A DNA stretch of 64,000 nt, taken from positions 23,469,736-23,533,735 of the forward strand of contig OZ023217.1 of NCBI GenBank assembly GCA_963995525.1, in the 5' to 3' direction. The DNA is from Escarpia spicata (taxonomy: Eukaryota; Annelida; Polychaeta; Sabellida; Siboglinidae). The number at the start of each line of letters is the position of its first letter. The stretch's first letter is position 1. The translations under genes were made by a program, and so were the position numbers. The notes beneath the pieces were generated by a model. It searched no databases, had not been told where the DNA came from, and worked only from the letters and a program-made list of their open reading frames with translations. Shown piece after piece: positions 1 to 12,159 of this stretch.

Positions 1-400
1 CAAAAGTGGAAATAGAAAAAGGGTTTGATTGCTGTTTTACCGTTTACCCAGTTGAACATTACTACACCAAAATAGGAAAATGTCTCGTTTTCCTATTTTC
101 AATATATAGTTTTCAAAACGGTTTAGTAAATAACGGTAGGTACCGTGATTCAGCTCCACTCGTTTTTTTGTTTTTGCATGTAGGAAGCTTCGGCTGCCTT
201 ACCGTTTTGGCTAGGCGGCAAATGTTGGTGGCTTCGGCGGGACAATTCAGTCACACTAACGGAATTTATAAACAAATTCTCTTGTCGTGCGCAACAAGTA
301 CGGGCAATTATTAGTACGCTACGTTGCCGTGTCGACGCTCTGCGCGCACTCGACCGTGAACAGTGGCGACAATTGGGGCTGGCCATTTCAAAATAAGAAA
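1..400 (-). repeat. Dispersed repeat, left inverted copy
   Basis: On the minus strand this stretch matches 10330-10720 on the plus strand. The best-conserved part covers about 150-270 and 10460-10560, including the shared word GGTAAGGCAGCCGAAGCTTC. Both copies have A/T-rich strings such as AAAACGAAAAAC on the outer side and a GC-richer inner part. The conserved part also reads as a short peptide in both copies (ELSRRSHQ, GKAAEAS), but there is no gene context. The pair flanks the whole 10 kb element region in inverted orientation. It could be the ends of a large element or two independent insertions of one repeat. Confidence 0.7.
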
Positions 401-899
401 GCATCATATGAATCCATAGAATTGACCTTTTTAAATTATTTATTTTAAATTATTTATTATTTTTATTACTTTTTAGTGCAATTTCTACTGACTTTTTATC
501 ATATGGACATTTTAATTATACATGTATCTAGTCATTTAAATATTTTAATTTATTTATATATCTATTTATTTCACTTCTACAAAGGAACTGTGATGGTACA
601 TTTCGTGCGGAATGGTACAAGCGAAGCAGACGCGAAGTACATCACGTCTGCCACGCGAAAGTGCACATAATTACATAACAGAGAGCATTTGATATGTTAT
701 TTGATAAATTGTGTTTTTGCCAAAATTACCGGTGGCCACGTATATTTTCAGCGGAATATGGCACGCGGATCTATTAATAATCTTTGACGCTGTTTTATCT
801 TAAAATCGCATAGTACGTGAACAAGGCTATATGGAGTTGAGGAAAGTGATACATAGTATATATATATATATATATATAATATATATATAAGTCTATATA

Positions 900-1168
900 C
901 CACATTACCTGTACATTCGGTGCCAAAAATCACCGCATTGCCTGTACATTTATATTACCTGTACATATACGTGTACAGGCAATATTTTAACCTTCCACAC
1001 ACATTTCTGTGGTGCAGATACTGACGTTTTTGTTAGTCACATACATTAAGTGCGTGTTATTTTGGGGAATTCTGCAGTTTATTGTGTGTTGTAGCGTGCA
1101 ATTTTATATTTACACGAAGTGGAAATTTGTGAGCGTATACTTTTTGTGTCGAACATTGCCTGTACATA
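900..1168. repeat. Subterminal motif cluster, left (ATTRCCTGTACA)
   Basis: Five copies are visible: about 903-916, 935-949 (as CCGCATTGCCTGTACAT), 954-966, 972-983 (reverse orientation, TGTACAGGCAAT) and 1154-1166. Confidence 0.7.
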
Positions 1169-1199
1169 TACGTTTATCATATATGGTGTTATGCTAGCT

Positions 1200-2380
1200 T
1201 TAATCGAGTGTATATTTGAGATTAGATCGCATGGTTTGCAAACTACTACTATCAATGAAACGTTGCGCGAATAAAACAGAGAATATTACGTTTTTTGTGT
1301 TTTGGTTAAAAATCGCGTCCAGAGTGTCGTTCGTGTATATTTCATACGCGAATTGTGCGCATGCGTCAGAATCTAGGTCACGCGTCAGGAAAATGGCGGA
1401 AGCGTCTTGCTGTCAAAGCTCTCACTTCAAATATTGATTTAGCTTTGTCGTGGATAATTCTCTGTAGAATTTGACCAAACTACTATAGACAGAGAGCAAA
1501 AATGGTAGCGCGACAGAATATGCATCCGAGCGAAGAAGTAGAGTTGAGAAAGTTGCGGATTTTATCAAAGAAGTGGCGCGTGCCGAGAAAACCACCCACA
1601 CTCACTGACTCGGGCACAACAGGCACCATTGACAGACGTCACAGACAGTGGCACAGGTACAGCTTGTAATTTACATACTAGACTCGAGTGTCCAGTTCGT
1701 GCATAGCGAAATTCCGTAACAATGCGGTATTGTGGCAGTTTTACGAAATTTTCCGATGCACGAACTAGCAGCACTAATATACGTTGTTTAAAATACAACA
1801 CTCGCGACACTGACATTCGGCATATATATTGTGTTTAACTTAGTTAGCTTTAGTTTAACTTTAGCCTTAGCCTTAGGAAAGGATGTGTGAAATGTTGACG
1901 ATGCAGTGGCATCTTTTTGGAAGCATTTTCGCTGTACCTTGACTTGTACGGTGTTGGATATTGTATGAACTGAAATATTTCACTTGTTCTGAATATCATG
2001 TAAATTAGAACAATTTAAATAAGTAATCCCTGTTAGGAATAATAGCTGCTTATAGCTGCTTATATCACTTATAGTACTATTGAGTATTGTCTATTAACTT
2101 TAAGATATATGAATCCTGTATCGTCATCGAACTTTTTTTATCAAGTCTAGTTCAAGGTGATAAAATAAATTAAAACATTGTGTTATTTGTAATTAACTGA
2201 ACTGTGTGATGTCTCCAGTTGTCTCCAAGTCCAAAACAATGGTGTGTCTGGTAAATTTATTTCTTGGACTTCTGAATGTTCAAAGCATTAAGTTGGATTC
2301 TGGAAAACAAACGGCATTGCTTAGTACATTAACTGTACATGTAGATTGCTTCCTCTAATTATGCCTCTTTCGTGTTTTAG
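1200..2380. other. Mostly non-coding; one short ORF
   Basis: AT-rich sequence. A 55-codon ORF starts at 1502 and ends at 1669. It has an early acidic/basic stretch and a CAG/GTACAG donor-like site near 1655, but splicing it to the next candidate exon gives an immediate stop. I see no other gene. Confidence 0.3.
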
Positions 2381-4272
2381 ATAAGGCCGATGATTGTAAC
2401 ATCCCTCCGAGCAAAAGGCAAAGAAGGTATCTAGTGAGTAGCGTTACTGTGCTATCTGAACTTATTGAGACCTGCTTATAGTATGGAATATTTTGTTAAT
2501 GTACATTTTGTTTTTTAAATTTTTATGTCAATATCAGTGTTCAAGATTACTGCTGGTCGAACTAATAAATAGCATATAAAAGGAAGGTGGCTCCTTTGAT
2601 AGCGACTACGTGTTAGCTTAATAGCTGACGTGTCAAATATTGGTCACTATTCATGCTATATTTAAAGTGTTTGATTATTGTAAACAATACAATTTATGCT
2701 TCTTTGAGTAGATAACATTTTTTTTTCTGAAACATTTAATGGCTAACTTACATAGCCTCAATAAACATTTACCCAGACAGGTTGGCTATTATCATCTTAC
2801 CCACATGAGGGATCATCTTCATAATTAGTTAAATGTTCTCTAATTTTAGAGCAATTCAGAGTTCAGATTTTACAGAAAGCCAGTAAGCCGGGTAAGACAA
2901 CAACAGCCAACCTGTCTGTGTAACTGTTTATTGAGGCCATATAAGTTAACCGTTTAATTTATCAATTTTTTTGAAATGGTGATGGACTGCATTTCAGTGA
3001 TTATGTATATATATATGCTACTTCATAAAATCTAACAGACATTTATCGGGAAACGTTAAACTTAGGTCGAAGACAAAGGTCCGGTCGCTTGTGCAAGCTG
3101 ATGTGATTTATTCCTGTTGTACTTGTAGTGTTTAATTTATCACTTTAATTATTAGTAATATTAGCTTTTATTTATGTAATTTATCATGAAAATGTTCCAT
3201 GTTATATTTATAGCCCTCATATACATACTAACATAATCCTAATAATATCATCCATGCTCATGCCCTGATCCATGACTGACCAGGTATGGCCAAGGTTCAT
3301 GCCATGGACATGTCCCATCCCCTTATGGCTATGTGGCTCATATCCGTAGGCAGCTATCCGTATAAATTGTACTGTATTGTTTTTAACTTTGCCCTTTCCT
3401 CTAAAGGTAGCAAAGGAAATTGCCATGACAGGCTATATCATACAGAAGTTACCTCTCTTGCGAAGCCTAGGCCTGTGTCCTATTTGTATGGCTATTGGCT
3501 ATGCCTGCATGATTTATACTAACTATAGTCTTATACATGACTTCATGTGATACAGACAGTAGATATATTATGTTTAGAGAATAGTCGTAACTTTGGGCAC
3601 AGGACCATTGGCATAAGAAATCTCTAGCCTGTCTTAGGCTGCTTTTTCCTATGTTCCAACATTCTTAAAGTAAGTTAGCTTGCACTATAATTAATATCAG
3701 CTGCAGGAATGTATAATTAGTATGAATGTGTTTATATATTGGTAAATAAGCTCTTGTAGCATAACTAATGTACTTTTTCAGAAGTATCATTGAGTTATAT
3801 AATTATTATTTGTGTACTTATCTACTTATATGAATTCAAGAAAATTTTGTTCACTAATTAAATTTTGTTGCAGGATTTGTGCAATAATTGTGGTGTTTCG
3901 TCCATAAGAATTTATCCTAAATTGGATTTTGTCCCAGATTCCCCATGGCCACATAGCCTAAAAAATAAGGTAACATTTTATCAAATTTATTAATATCAAA
4001 CTATTTGTAACACCTGCTATTCAGCAGCTATTGTCTGTCTATAGTCTATAAGTATATGCATTTTATAAAAACTATTTTGTCTGCTTAATATAATATCTTA
4101 TAAACACCATTATGACTGGTGTTTTCTGCTTGATATAATACCGTATAAACAACATTATGATTGATGCTCCTGACATTTCAGAAGAAATCTCCCATTGAAC
4201 TTGAAGATACGCTTTGGTGGTGTCAGTTGGGGGCTGATAACGACAACTTTAAGACCATGTCTACAAAACATG
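2381..4272 (+). CDS. Putative multi-exon gene fragment, unknown function
   Basis: Three segments look like internal exons on the plus strand. Exon A (2381-2433) follows a pyrimidine-rich TTTTAG and ends before GTGAGT; it encodes a basic NLS-like stretch, KRQRRYL. Exon B (3874-3969) lies between TTGCAG and GTAACA and is exactly 32 codons; it has a CxxC pair (DLCNNCG) and an aromatic/proline stretch (FVPDSPWPHS). Exon C (4182-4272) follows ATTTCAG and encodes LEDTLWWCQLGADND before a weak GTTGGT donor. A, B and C are in compatible phase. I recognise no family. The location inside a candidate transposon suggests a remnant transposon gene, but a host gene or chance splice sites are possible. No start or stop exon was found. 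Confidence 0.3.
2741..2950. repeat. Fold-back (MITE-like) element
   Basis: About 62 bp at 2741-2802 is the inverted complement of 2889-2950. Both arms contain GCCTCAATAAACA and ACAGACAGGTTGGCT or a close variant. The roughly 85-bp loop carries no gene. The size and structure fit a small non-autonomous inverted-repeat element; no clear target duplication was found. Confidence 0.75.
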
Positions 4273-4550
4273 GTTGGTATTTATTGTACATCATTCACTA
4301 TCTATTCCAGCTGCTTATTCATACAACCATACTGAAATTAAGTGTTTATTTAAGTCTTAAACAACATTGGTAGGCATACACCTTTTAACGCGAATACAAC
4401 ACAGTGATTTACAACTACAGTCAAGAGAATTGCACCAGTGGTTTACTCAGGGAACTGTTGTAACATTACATGCTATAATCATATTTACTTTACTTATGCA
4501 GTGTTATAGGCTGCATTTCTTGTGTTCTGCCTTATTTTAGAGTAAGTTGG

Positions 4551-4887
4551 CTTGCACTAAAATTAATAGTTCATTGTAGAATGTTGCATTAAAATCAATC
4601 ATAACTACCGGTATGTTCAATGTATGATGTGGTTAGCATGGTCTCCTCCTAACTCCATTATGTGTATGGCTGAAGCTGGAAGGGAAGTCTTCTATAAACA
4701 AGCATTTTCTTCAGGATGTAATAATAATAGGAAGGAAGCTATGTAATTGCAATATATTACATTGTAATGTAATTGACCCTAGGCCTGCACACATTTTATT
4801 TTGTCACAGGATTTGTGCAGTTTTAACATTGTGGGATTTTGTCTGTTTTGTTTATTGGATTTTCCGGATTCCCCATGGCCACATAGC
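4551..4887 (+). pseudogene. Degenerate duplicate of exon B and its upstream intron
   Basis: This block repeats 3668-3969 in diverged form. It shares TTGCACTA plus ATTAATA upstream, then CACAGGATTTGTGCA and GATTCCCCATGGCCACATAG (compare 3870-3953). The middle of the exon is shifted and contains stops, so the duplicate would not be translated as exon B. It shows that a local duplication copied exon B about 0.9 kb downstream. Confidence 0.6.
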
Positions 4888-5835
4888 TGCTTCTGTTCAA
4901 GCCACTAAAGTATGAACACGAAAAGATAGCAGCAACAATAGATTGAACAAATGTCAATGCATACTTTTATATTTTACTTGAACAATTCAATGTGAAGGCA
5001 CAGATTTTGTGTAACAAGGTGTTGATAATATTTTGTAAATTTACATTTCAAGTGTCTTTTCCCGGGCACCTTTAATCTATGTACATTTTTCTGTGCAGTA
5101 GAATCTATATAATAAGGTAACTTTGTATTGTATAAATGTCAATCATGTGTTTGAAAGTGTGCACATAACATTTGTAGGCTTTGGGATGTCTTCGATTGCC
5201 ACAAATGAACTGCAACCGGAGCAGTAGAGAGGTGATTATAAAGTCTTCAGTTGACAGTTAATCTGTATATGAAATGCCCAAATTGCACATCATTTAAATT
5301 AACTAACGTGTGACATTACAGAGCATCTTCAACCGTGTACTCATCTAAAATGTCAAATATTGATAACCTAAAACCTTATAAACATGTTGCATTGTGAAAA
5401 AAGCTGAAAGTCCATATTTGGACAACCAATTTTATCCCACAGCATCCCTTATACAAATCCTAGCTATGCCCCTGGCTAAGAGTGTAAGCCATGTGATCTT
5501 TGTTCACTTTAGGCGTTGTTTTTTTATATTTTACACTTTAATCTGATAATAACTATTAGGACGTATATGGAATATTATGTAACATAAGTAATATGGATTT
5601 AAGGACATTTATAAACTAAAATGGCAGCATAGACATGCAAAAACGCCTAAAATACCACCGATTGAACATGCATATGTTTTGTGGATCTGCAATGCCAAAA
5701 TATATTTTAATTAATTTTAATTGTAAGATGCTTCCTACAGGTCATATTTTAAAACGTTGTTTTCCCTTCCAGCTTCGGCCATACACATAGTGGAGTTAGG
5801 AGGAGAGCATGCTATCCACATCATACGTTGAAAAT
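4612..5835. repeat. Inverted repeat pair, about 75-bp arms, 1.1 kb apart
   Basis: 4612-4687 (TCTCCTCCTAACTCCATTAT and flanks) is the inverted complement of 5763-5835 with few mismatches. It could be the termini of a small nested element of about 1.2 kb. The interior is AT-rich without a gene. The left arm overlaps the end of the duplicated exon B block. Confidence 0.6.
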
Positions 5836-6774
5836 AGTATGACTGATGAAGGACGATTACCTGGTTAGTTATTGTACTTGTATACAACAAAGAAGGGCAC
5901 AGACCACTGTTAGCTTTTCCACTGACAGCCTTGTTAATGTTTTGTTAGATTATAGGGAAACTACTATTCAAAAATCAGAAATTTCAGAAATGATATGCTG
6001 ACCAAATTTCGTCAATGTCAGATACCTCCAGCTCTTTTACAACATCCATGCTTGGTGCCCATCAATATTTACCAAAATATACGATTCCCTGCACGCACGT
6101 GACGTATAAATAAAAATGGCGACAAATCACTACGCCAACTACACTCTTCCAAATATACATTGTTTCGCTGCCAATACATGCTAGCACTCAACCTGCTAGA
6201 TATCTAGCATTCATTTACCACACATTTCAGACTTCACCAGTTTCAAGTTCAAATTACAAGGTACAGTGTTATTGTAACACAACAGGAAGGCTAACAGTGC
6301 TGTGGCCCCAGACGTTTTTCTCTTATCTAGACACGTTTATTATAGTAAAGTGAAGAAAATGTTCACTTTAATATTTAACACACATTTATTTCATGGATAT
6401 CAGACAGGAAAAACATTCTACCAACAGTTTGCATTGATCAGGGTGATAAGGATACTGCACCGTAAAGTTTGATGATGCTTGAATGGATCTTATTATATAC
6501 ATCTGCTTCACAATTGTATTGTGTTACTCTTAAAATATATATTTTATGATTACACTGAATGATGGTTTGACTAATTAAACAATACTATGTATTTAAATGT
6601 TTGCAGTGATGCATTTTAAGTAAACCATACAAGATGACGCTGTGTGCTGTTGATTTTCTCTAACAACTTGTTTTTGCTCAATTGTTGCACCAACATTTCT
6701 TTCAACAGGAATACAGAGATAGAAGCCTTCAAACAAAGCAGAGTTGGACCATAATAAAGACAACATATTTGTAG
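5836..6774. other. No gene seen
   Basis: AT-rich sequence with only short chance ORFs. A small CpG-containing stretch near 6090-6130 is not distinctive. Confidence 0.4.
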
Positions 6775-7545
6775 TCAAACCATGATGATATTGATGGTAT
6801 GCAAGGCATAGTGGTATGCAAACCATGGTGGTATTGATGGTATGCAATCCATGGCGATATTGACTGTATGCAAGCCATGATAGTATGGATGGCATGCATG
6901 CCATGGTGGTATTGACAGTGTGCAACCCATAATGATATTGATGGTATGCATGCCATGGTGGTATCAAAATGCATGATTGTAGAGATACGATTCAACACAT
7001 GATGGTATTGATGGAATGTAAGCAATGATGGCACGGGTGGCATGCAGGCCATGGTGCTCTTGATGGTATGCATGCCATTGTGGTATGGATGGCATGCATC
7101 CCTTGATGGTATTGACAGTATGCAACCCATTATTATGCACATGGTATTTTTGCCATGGTAGTATTGATGATATGCAAGCCATGATTGTATTGATGCAAAC
7201 CACGATTTTATTGATGCTGTGCAGGCCATGGTGGTACTGATGGTATGCATGCCATGGTGGTATTGATGGTATGCAAGCCATTATTGTATTGGTCGTGTGC
7301 AAGCCATGATGGTATTAATGGTATGCAAACCATGGTGGTATTGAGGGTAGTCATGCCATGTTGGTATTGGTGGCATGCTAGCCATGATTGTATTGGTGGT
7401 GTGCAAGCCATGATGGTATTAATGGTATGCAAACCATGGTGGTATTGAGGGTAGTCATGCCATGTTGGTATTGGTGGCATGCTAGCCATGCTGATATTTA
7501 TGGTATACAAACCATGATGACATTGATGGCATGCAAGCCATTTTT
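6775..7545 (+). repeat. 26-bp minisatellite, about 30 units
   Basis: The unit is close to CATGGTGGTATTGATGGTAT followed by GCAAGC, 26 bp, with variants. The block starting at 7301 is repeated at 7405, exactly 104 bp (four units) later, with near identity, which is a higher-order duplication. Long open frames on both strands follow from the repeat and are not genes. Confidence 0.9.
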
Positions 7546-9716
7546 GATTAGATCTTATCGAAAGCAAAAATAAATGCAATATTGCCTTTCGTTTTGCATT
7601 AAGAATGTGCTGTAGGAAAATAATTAAATGTACATTCTAGAGCTTATACACTGATTAGGTATTATTGTTATAAAAGTACTTGAATTACATAAAATGTTTG
7701 GTTATACAGACTGACTAATGTAGTTCTCAAATGCAAATGCCTGGCAAACTAGATGAGTGATAGAACGTTAAGTGTACAACATGTAATTAGTATTGCACCT
7801 GATGCGAACTTCAATACATGTTTGACCATACCTTCTTTGCAGAAAATAGGCATAGATTCATACCAGAATACTATTTAAAAAGTAACAGGCATACTACTGT
7901 GAATGTCAATTGGTTCAGGAAGTGATCTGCAATAAGCATGTTACTGTGACTGAATGTAGCATACTACTGTCATCGTTTCCACGCTGATGCAAACAAATGC
8001 AATTGTGTAGTAGATCTATGTTGTTACCATCTCTATGTGGTAACGTATGCAATTAATAATTTCACTATTTAGGGTGGTAGTTGTATGTTATGTAAGTTAC
8101 ATGTTTTGTGTTGATTGTTTGCATTTTGGAACTCATGGCAGTCACATTACCCGTTGGGGTCCTGCTCTATAAATAAAGTTAAACAGTTCAAAGATAATGA
8201 TCATAGGTGTACGAGACGGACACCCCCTAAAAGATTGGGCAATGAAAGGATTTCAACAACAAAAACATTTGTTTAATATATAGCAAAACAACTGTATCAT
8301 TGACCGGAAATTAATAGATAACAGTGAAACATACAGAACATAATAAATATATTACAGACACAAATTGATGCATGCATCACCCCCCCCCCGCCATTCAAGA
8401 AACATGAAACAGACAGGCCCTCCCCCAAATGAAGTCTGTTCCGTATGTCTTTGTAAAGGTGTCTTTGTTATTTTATCAAAATGGTGTTAGTTGCTGCAAT
8501 AGATTGTTTCATATGCATACTGCAGTAGCCATTACATTATGGTCGTATAGACTGCATGGCCAAACATACCGGTGTGTTAAATATAGCCATGTATACACAT
8601 GTTTTACTGGGACAAATACTTTAATTTTTGTGTGGAGTTGTGTTCTGAATAAATGAGATGTATGCATGCATATTATTTTGTATCTTAATAAATTTATTTA
8701 CTTACAAAAAGTGTTTATGTTGACTGTTTTTATATAACTTTTAAAGTCCACGAGTAATACAATATGGCAATGAAATCTGACATAATATTAATCAAATTAT
8801 TTGTTAATCACATTTTTGTGGCCTGATTTTAAGCAAATCGAAGCAAACATTTAAATGTTGGTGACAGTTTATTAATATATCCTATAACAATTAGTCAATT
8901 GTGTATATCTTTGATTATAATTTTCATTTTATTCAACACGAAAAGATCAGTAGAACATGTACAAACTTAGGATTAGAGTCAAGTAGTGCTTGTTTGGATG
9001 TTCCAATTTGTCATATAAAGCCCCCCCCCCAACCATGAGCAATGTATGGTTTTGAATCGTGCGTCCTAATTTGTGTTATGCAGTTTTAACAAAAACCTGC
9101 ACCATTTTGTCCGTAAGATTATCTATGTGCTAAATATTGAATAACTAATCCGTCAAAGTTTGCAAACTGTTGTTCTGAGTGGAGTACTTACAAAAATAGA
9201 CCAACAAATCGCGGAAAAAGACGCCTGCGTCAAAAATCGTGCGTCCGACGGACCTAATATATAAATATGCCATTGACAATTTTCTAAGAATAATATTGAT
9301 ATCTGAATAAAAATGTCGAACAAGAATCATTACGAGCTCGTTCTAGAATATTGTTATTATAGAAGGGCCATGGGATTTGTTGATCGTGAATTATATTAAT
9401 ATTGTCGACCTTCGACTTCGTCGAGTTCGACGCCGGCGATGGGCTTCGTTAGAACTGTCAGTGTCGGTAACGCAGTCGCTTACCTCACACATATTACACT
9501 CAATAAGCATTAAAGTTGTGTAACTAGCATAGCAGTTTGATGCCGGAGTAAAATGCAGTCGACTAGCTATGACAAGGAATCAAATATAAACAAATACAGT
9601 TTCGCGCAACTCTACACAAAACACCGGCGCCTTTTATTGTCATGAAAACAACTGTGTCGTAGGTCATAAAAGGTCAGCCAGTGGCCGCTCATTGGCTGTA
9701 AGTTTATATACATGAA
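7546..9716. other. No gene seen; interior of the candidate element
   Basis: AT-rich, with C runs near 8380 and 9020 and a GC-richer stretch near 9405-9450. I found no exon with both splice sites and a convincing reading frame. Confidence 0.35.
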
Positions 9717-9976
9717 ATCACCGCATTGCCAGTACATATACAGATGTACAGGTAATATGGTTTTAGTTAAAACAACATTACCTGTACATCAAAATTAGTG
9801 TAATTATAAATATGCAATTGAAACCAAAAACAAGCACCTAGATTTAAATAAATAGTTAACTGAATTCATACTGTGCATAATTTATGCATATTCGATCGTG
9901 AAAATGTGTGTAATAGTCGTCATTACAAATGTACAGGTAATGCGGTATTATGAGGCACTGTACAGGCAATGCGGTA
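9717..9976. repeat. Subterminal motif cluster, right
   Basis: Five copies of the motif seen at 900-1168: near 9718-9736 (one mismatch), 9745-9756 (reverse), 9777-9789, 9930-9947 (reverse, with GCGGTA) and 9959-9976 (reverse, terminal). Confidence 0.7.
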
Positions 9977-9984
9977 GATAGTGT

Positions 9985-10016
<32 letters not shown>

Positions 10017-10045
10017 CATCGATATATATGTACGTATATATATGC
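9985..10045. repeat. (TA)n microsatellite
   Basis: Alternating TA with a few interruptions, directly outside the right motif cluster. A similar (TA)n tract lies at 857-890 outside the left cluster. Confidence 0.85.
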
Positions 10046-10329
10046 ATAATGTAATGGGTATGGTGATTCACTGAACAGTTTTTTTTTTTATTTAAAATAT
10101 GGGCGATCTCAGAATGCGTTTAATTCGAGTATGTTTTCCAAAATACTAATCTTTGCATTAAAATATGCTTTACTATTAGATTATTTAGATGCTTTGCTAT
10201 TTATATTTTCAAGCTCTTTCACATAAGAGTACAATTTCAAATACACCCTGTACTACTCTTATGTTATGTATTTATGCTAAACATAATAATTAATAAAATA
10301 GTTTACTACGGAAATTTGAGTATGAATAA

Positions 10330-10720
10330 TTTAGTAGTCGAAACTTTTCAAAAACTACGGCGCCGAAAAGACCAATATTCGCCCGTTCTTGTCGTGCTCG
10401 GCCACGATGCAATTTCTGCGACGATGCAATTTCAGCGAATTCGTTTAAACAACGCCGCCAGTGCGACCGAATTGTCCCGACGAAGCCACCAAATTTTGCC
10501 GTCTAGCCGAACCGGTAAGGCAGCCGAAGCTTCCTAAGTGCAAAAACGAAAAACGAGTGGCGCTGAAGTCATATTTGGTTTTTCGTTCTGATGCTGTGAA
10601 AACGAAAAACGATTTGTTTGATCGTTATTTTGTTGTTCTAACATGTATTAGAAATACCGCGAATAGTAGACTGTATTCGTTTTTCCTACTTTAAATATGA
10701 AAAATAAAAACGAACATTGT
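10330..10720 (+). repeat. Dispersed repeat, right inverted copy
   Basis: Partner of 1-400. It contains the same GC-richer core with GGTAAGGCAGCCGAAGCTTC, followed by several AAAACGAAAAAC-like words. Short open frames here are not supported as genes. Confidence 0.7.
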
Positions 10721-11131
10721 TTTCTTTTTTCGTTTGCCAATTTCAAAACGAAAAAGGAAAATACACCATATACACGCACCATGCGCATATACACACGCAC
10801 ACCCGCATGCACGAGTGGACGAATGTATGTATGCACGTATGCAGGTACCCGCGACGCATATTTTATGTGCACGGATACATGTCTGAATGCATGCTTGACT
10901 GTGTGTCCCCATATATACGTATATACATGTTGCATGTATATGAGAAGCTTTACACCTAAGCCAAGCTAAGCATCCACAGACGATGTTGTTCGTGTCATTA
11001 GCATAACATATGTCTGATTGTTTGATTATTTACTATTTAGACGTTTAAATCTTAAATAATGCATATGACTATTCGACCTGAGCCTTTTTTGTCTCACCAA
11101 CATATCTAATTGCATTAAGGAGCTTGTTTAC
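10721..11131. other. Start of GPCR copy 1 intron 2 or 3' flank; no exon 3 found
   Basis: Contains a CA/CG dinucleotide-rich patch at 10790-10860 and AT-rich sequence. The TM5-TM7 exon expected downstream of exon 2 (that is, at lower coordinates) is not present here or anywhere in 1-11131. Confidence 0.5.
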
Positions 11132-11425
11132 CTTGATTGTGAACATCGGAAAGATCAACAGTACGAGAGCCAGCAACCAGACCAGACCCAGCTGTATCTT
11201 CACGTTACGCGGAGACGCAAACGCAGCGAACTTGGCCGGAAACACAACGGCAACACATCGCTCGATAGCAATCAGGACGATGGTGTTCATGCTGACGAAC
11301 AAAGGCGTATAGCGGAAAACGCCATAAACCCTACAGCTTGCCGCAGTCCACGAGACAACGTTGTACCCGTGCACCACTCTAAGTGGTATGACGATAGTGC
11401 ACATCAGTGCACATCAAGATGTCGC
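11132..11425 (-). pseudogene. Orphan class A GPCR copy 1, exon 2 (TM2-TM4), frameshifted
   Basis: This exon supplies the second half of TM2, TM3 and TM4 of a rhodopsin-like receptor. It lies between a TTTTCAG acceptor and a GTAAAC donor. Visible features are D2.50 as the first full codon, a TM3 cysteine in AASCRVYG, the TM3 end motif ERC in place of DRY, and TM4 with VWLLAL. Compared with the copy 3 exon (284 bp) it is 294 bp long, because GTGCACATCA (plus-strand reading, about 11400-11419) is duplicated. The 10-bp duplication shifts the frame after a few codons and leads to a TAG in TM2. The rest of the exon is open in the correct frame, so the break looks recent or is a sequencing error. 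The ligand is unknown. Confidence 0.8.
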
Positions 11426-11463
11426 CTGAAAAGTAATAAATGTATTTCACAATAAACTGCAGA

Positions 11464-11509
11464 TACACACACACACACGCATGCATGCAAACTCGCACAC
11501 TCGCACGCT

Positions 11510-11557
<48 letters not shown>

Positions 11558-11613
11558 CACACTCACACACACAGGCAGGCACGCATGCACACATACGCAC
11601 ACACTATCTCTCT

Positions 11614-11674
<61 letters not shown>

Positions 11675-11711
11675 GCACGCACACACACGCACACACACAC
11701 ACACACACACA
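11464..11711. repeat. (CA)n/(CACG)n microsatellite in intron 1 of copy 1
   Basis: Runs of ACGC and CA with short interruptions. Long open frames on both strands are repeat artefacts. The counterpart in copy 2 is at 28332-28790 and is longer. Confidence 0.95.
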
Positions 11712-12159
11712 TTTATATTGAGTTGATTGTTAATTAGTAAAATTCTTCATGCTTAAATTGACGAGCTCACGTTGTAGAAATCTATTTACAGACAAAACCG
11801 TATGAGGAAAGACAGCACCAAACATTATCACTGAGTTCTTCAATGCACCTTGTTCGTAAACTAATGTCCTGCATTCGCCCATACATTCATTAATAATTAT
11901 ATGTTTTCATAAACACTCCAAGCCGTGTACTATTAATTAATCTGGAATGGTTCAAAACGTGTCCGCTAACATCATGCATTTCGCTATAACTCCTTTAGTA
12001 AGGACATCAGGTTCATGGACTCCAATACTATAAACCTCGACTTCAACTCTGGTTGAGTGCCGACGTCCTTCCAAGAACATTCCTCTATATCCATTCAGAA
12101 CGATTTACCTTTCTCAGTTGTAAGGCTTTCTCTTACAAATGATTTGTGTGTAAACATAT

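Larger units (their letters stand above)
898..9976. mobile_element. Candidate 9.1 kb DNA transposon with subterminal motif clusters
   Basis: The left end reads TACCACATTACCTGTACA. The right end, reverse complemented, reads TACCGCATTGCCTGTACA, so the termini are inverted repeats with a TA dinucleotide at each outer edge. Further copies of the motif cluster within about 270 bp of each end, in both orientations, and I saw none in the interior. Such clusters are typical transposase-binding sites. Both outer flanks are (TA)n tracts, consistent with insertion at TA. The interior holds a few exon-like segments but no recognised transposase, so the superfamily is unassigned. The boundaries are inferred from the motifs and no second copy was available to confirm them. 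Confidence 0.45.
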
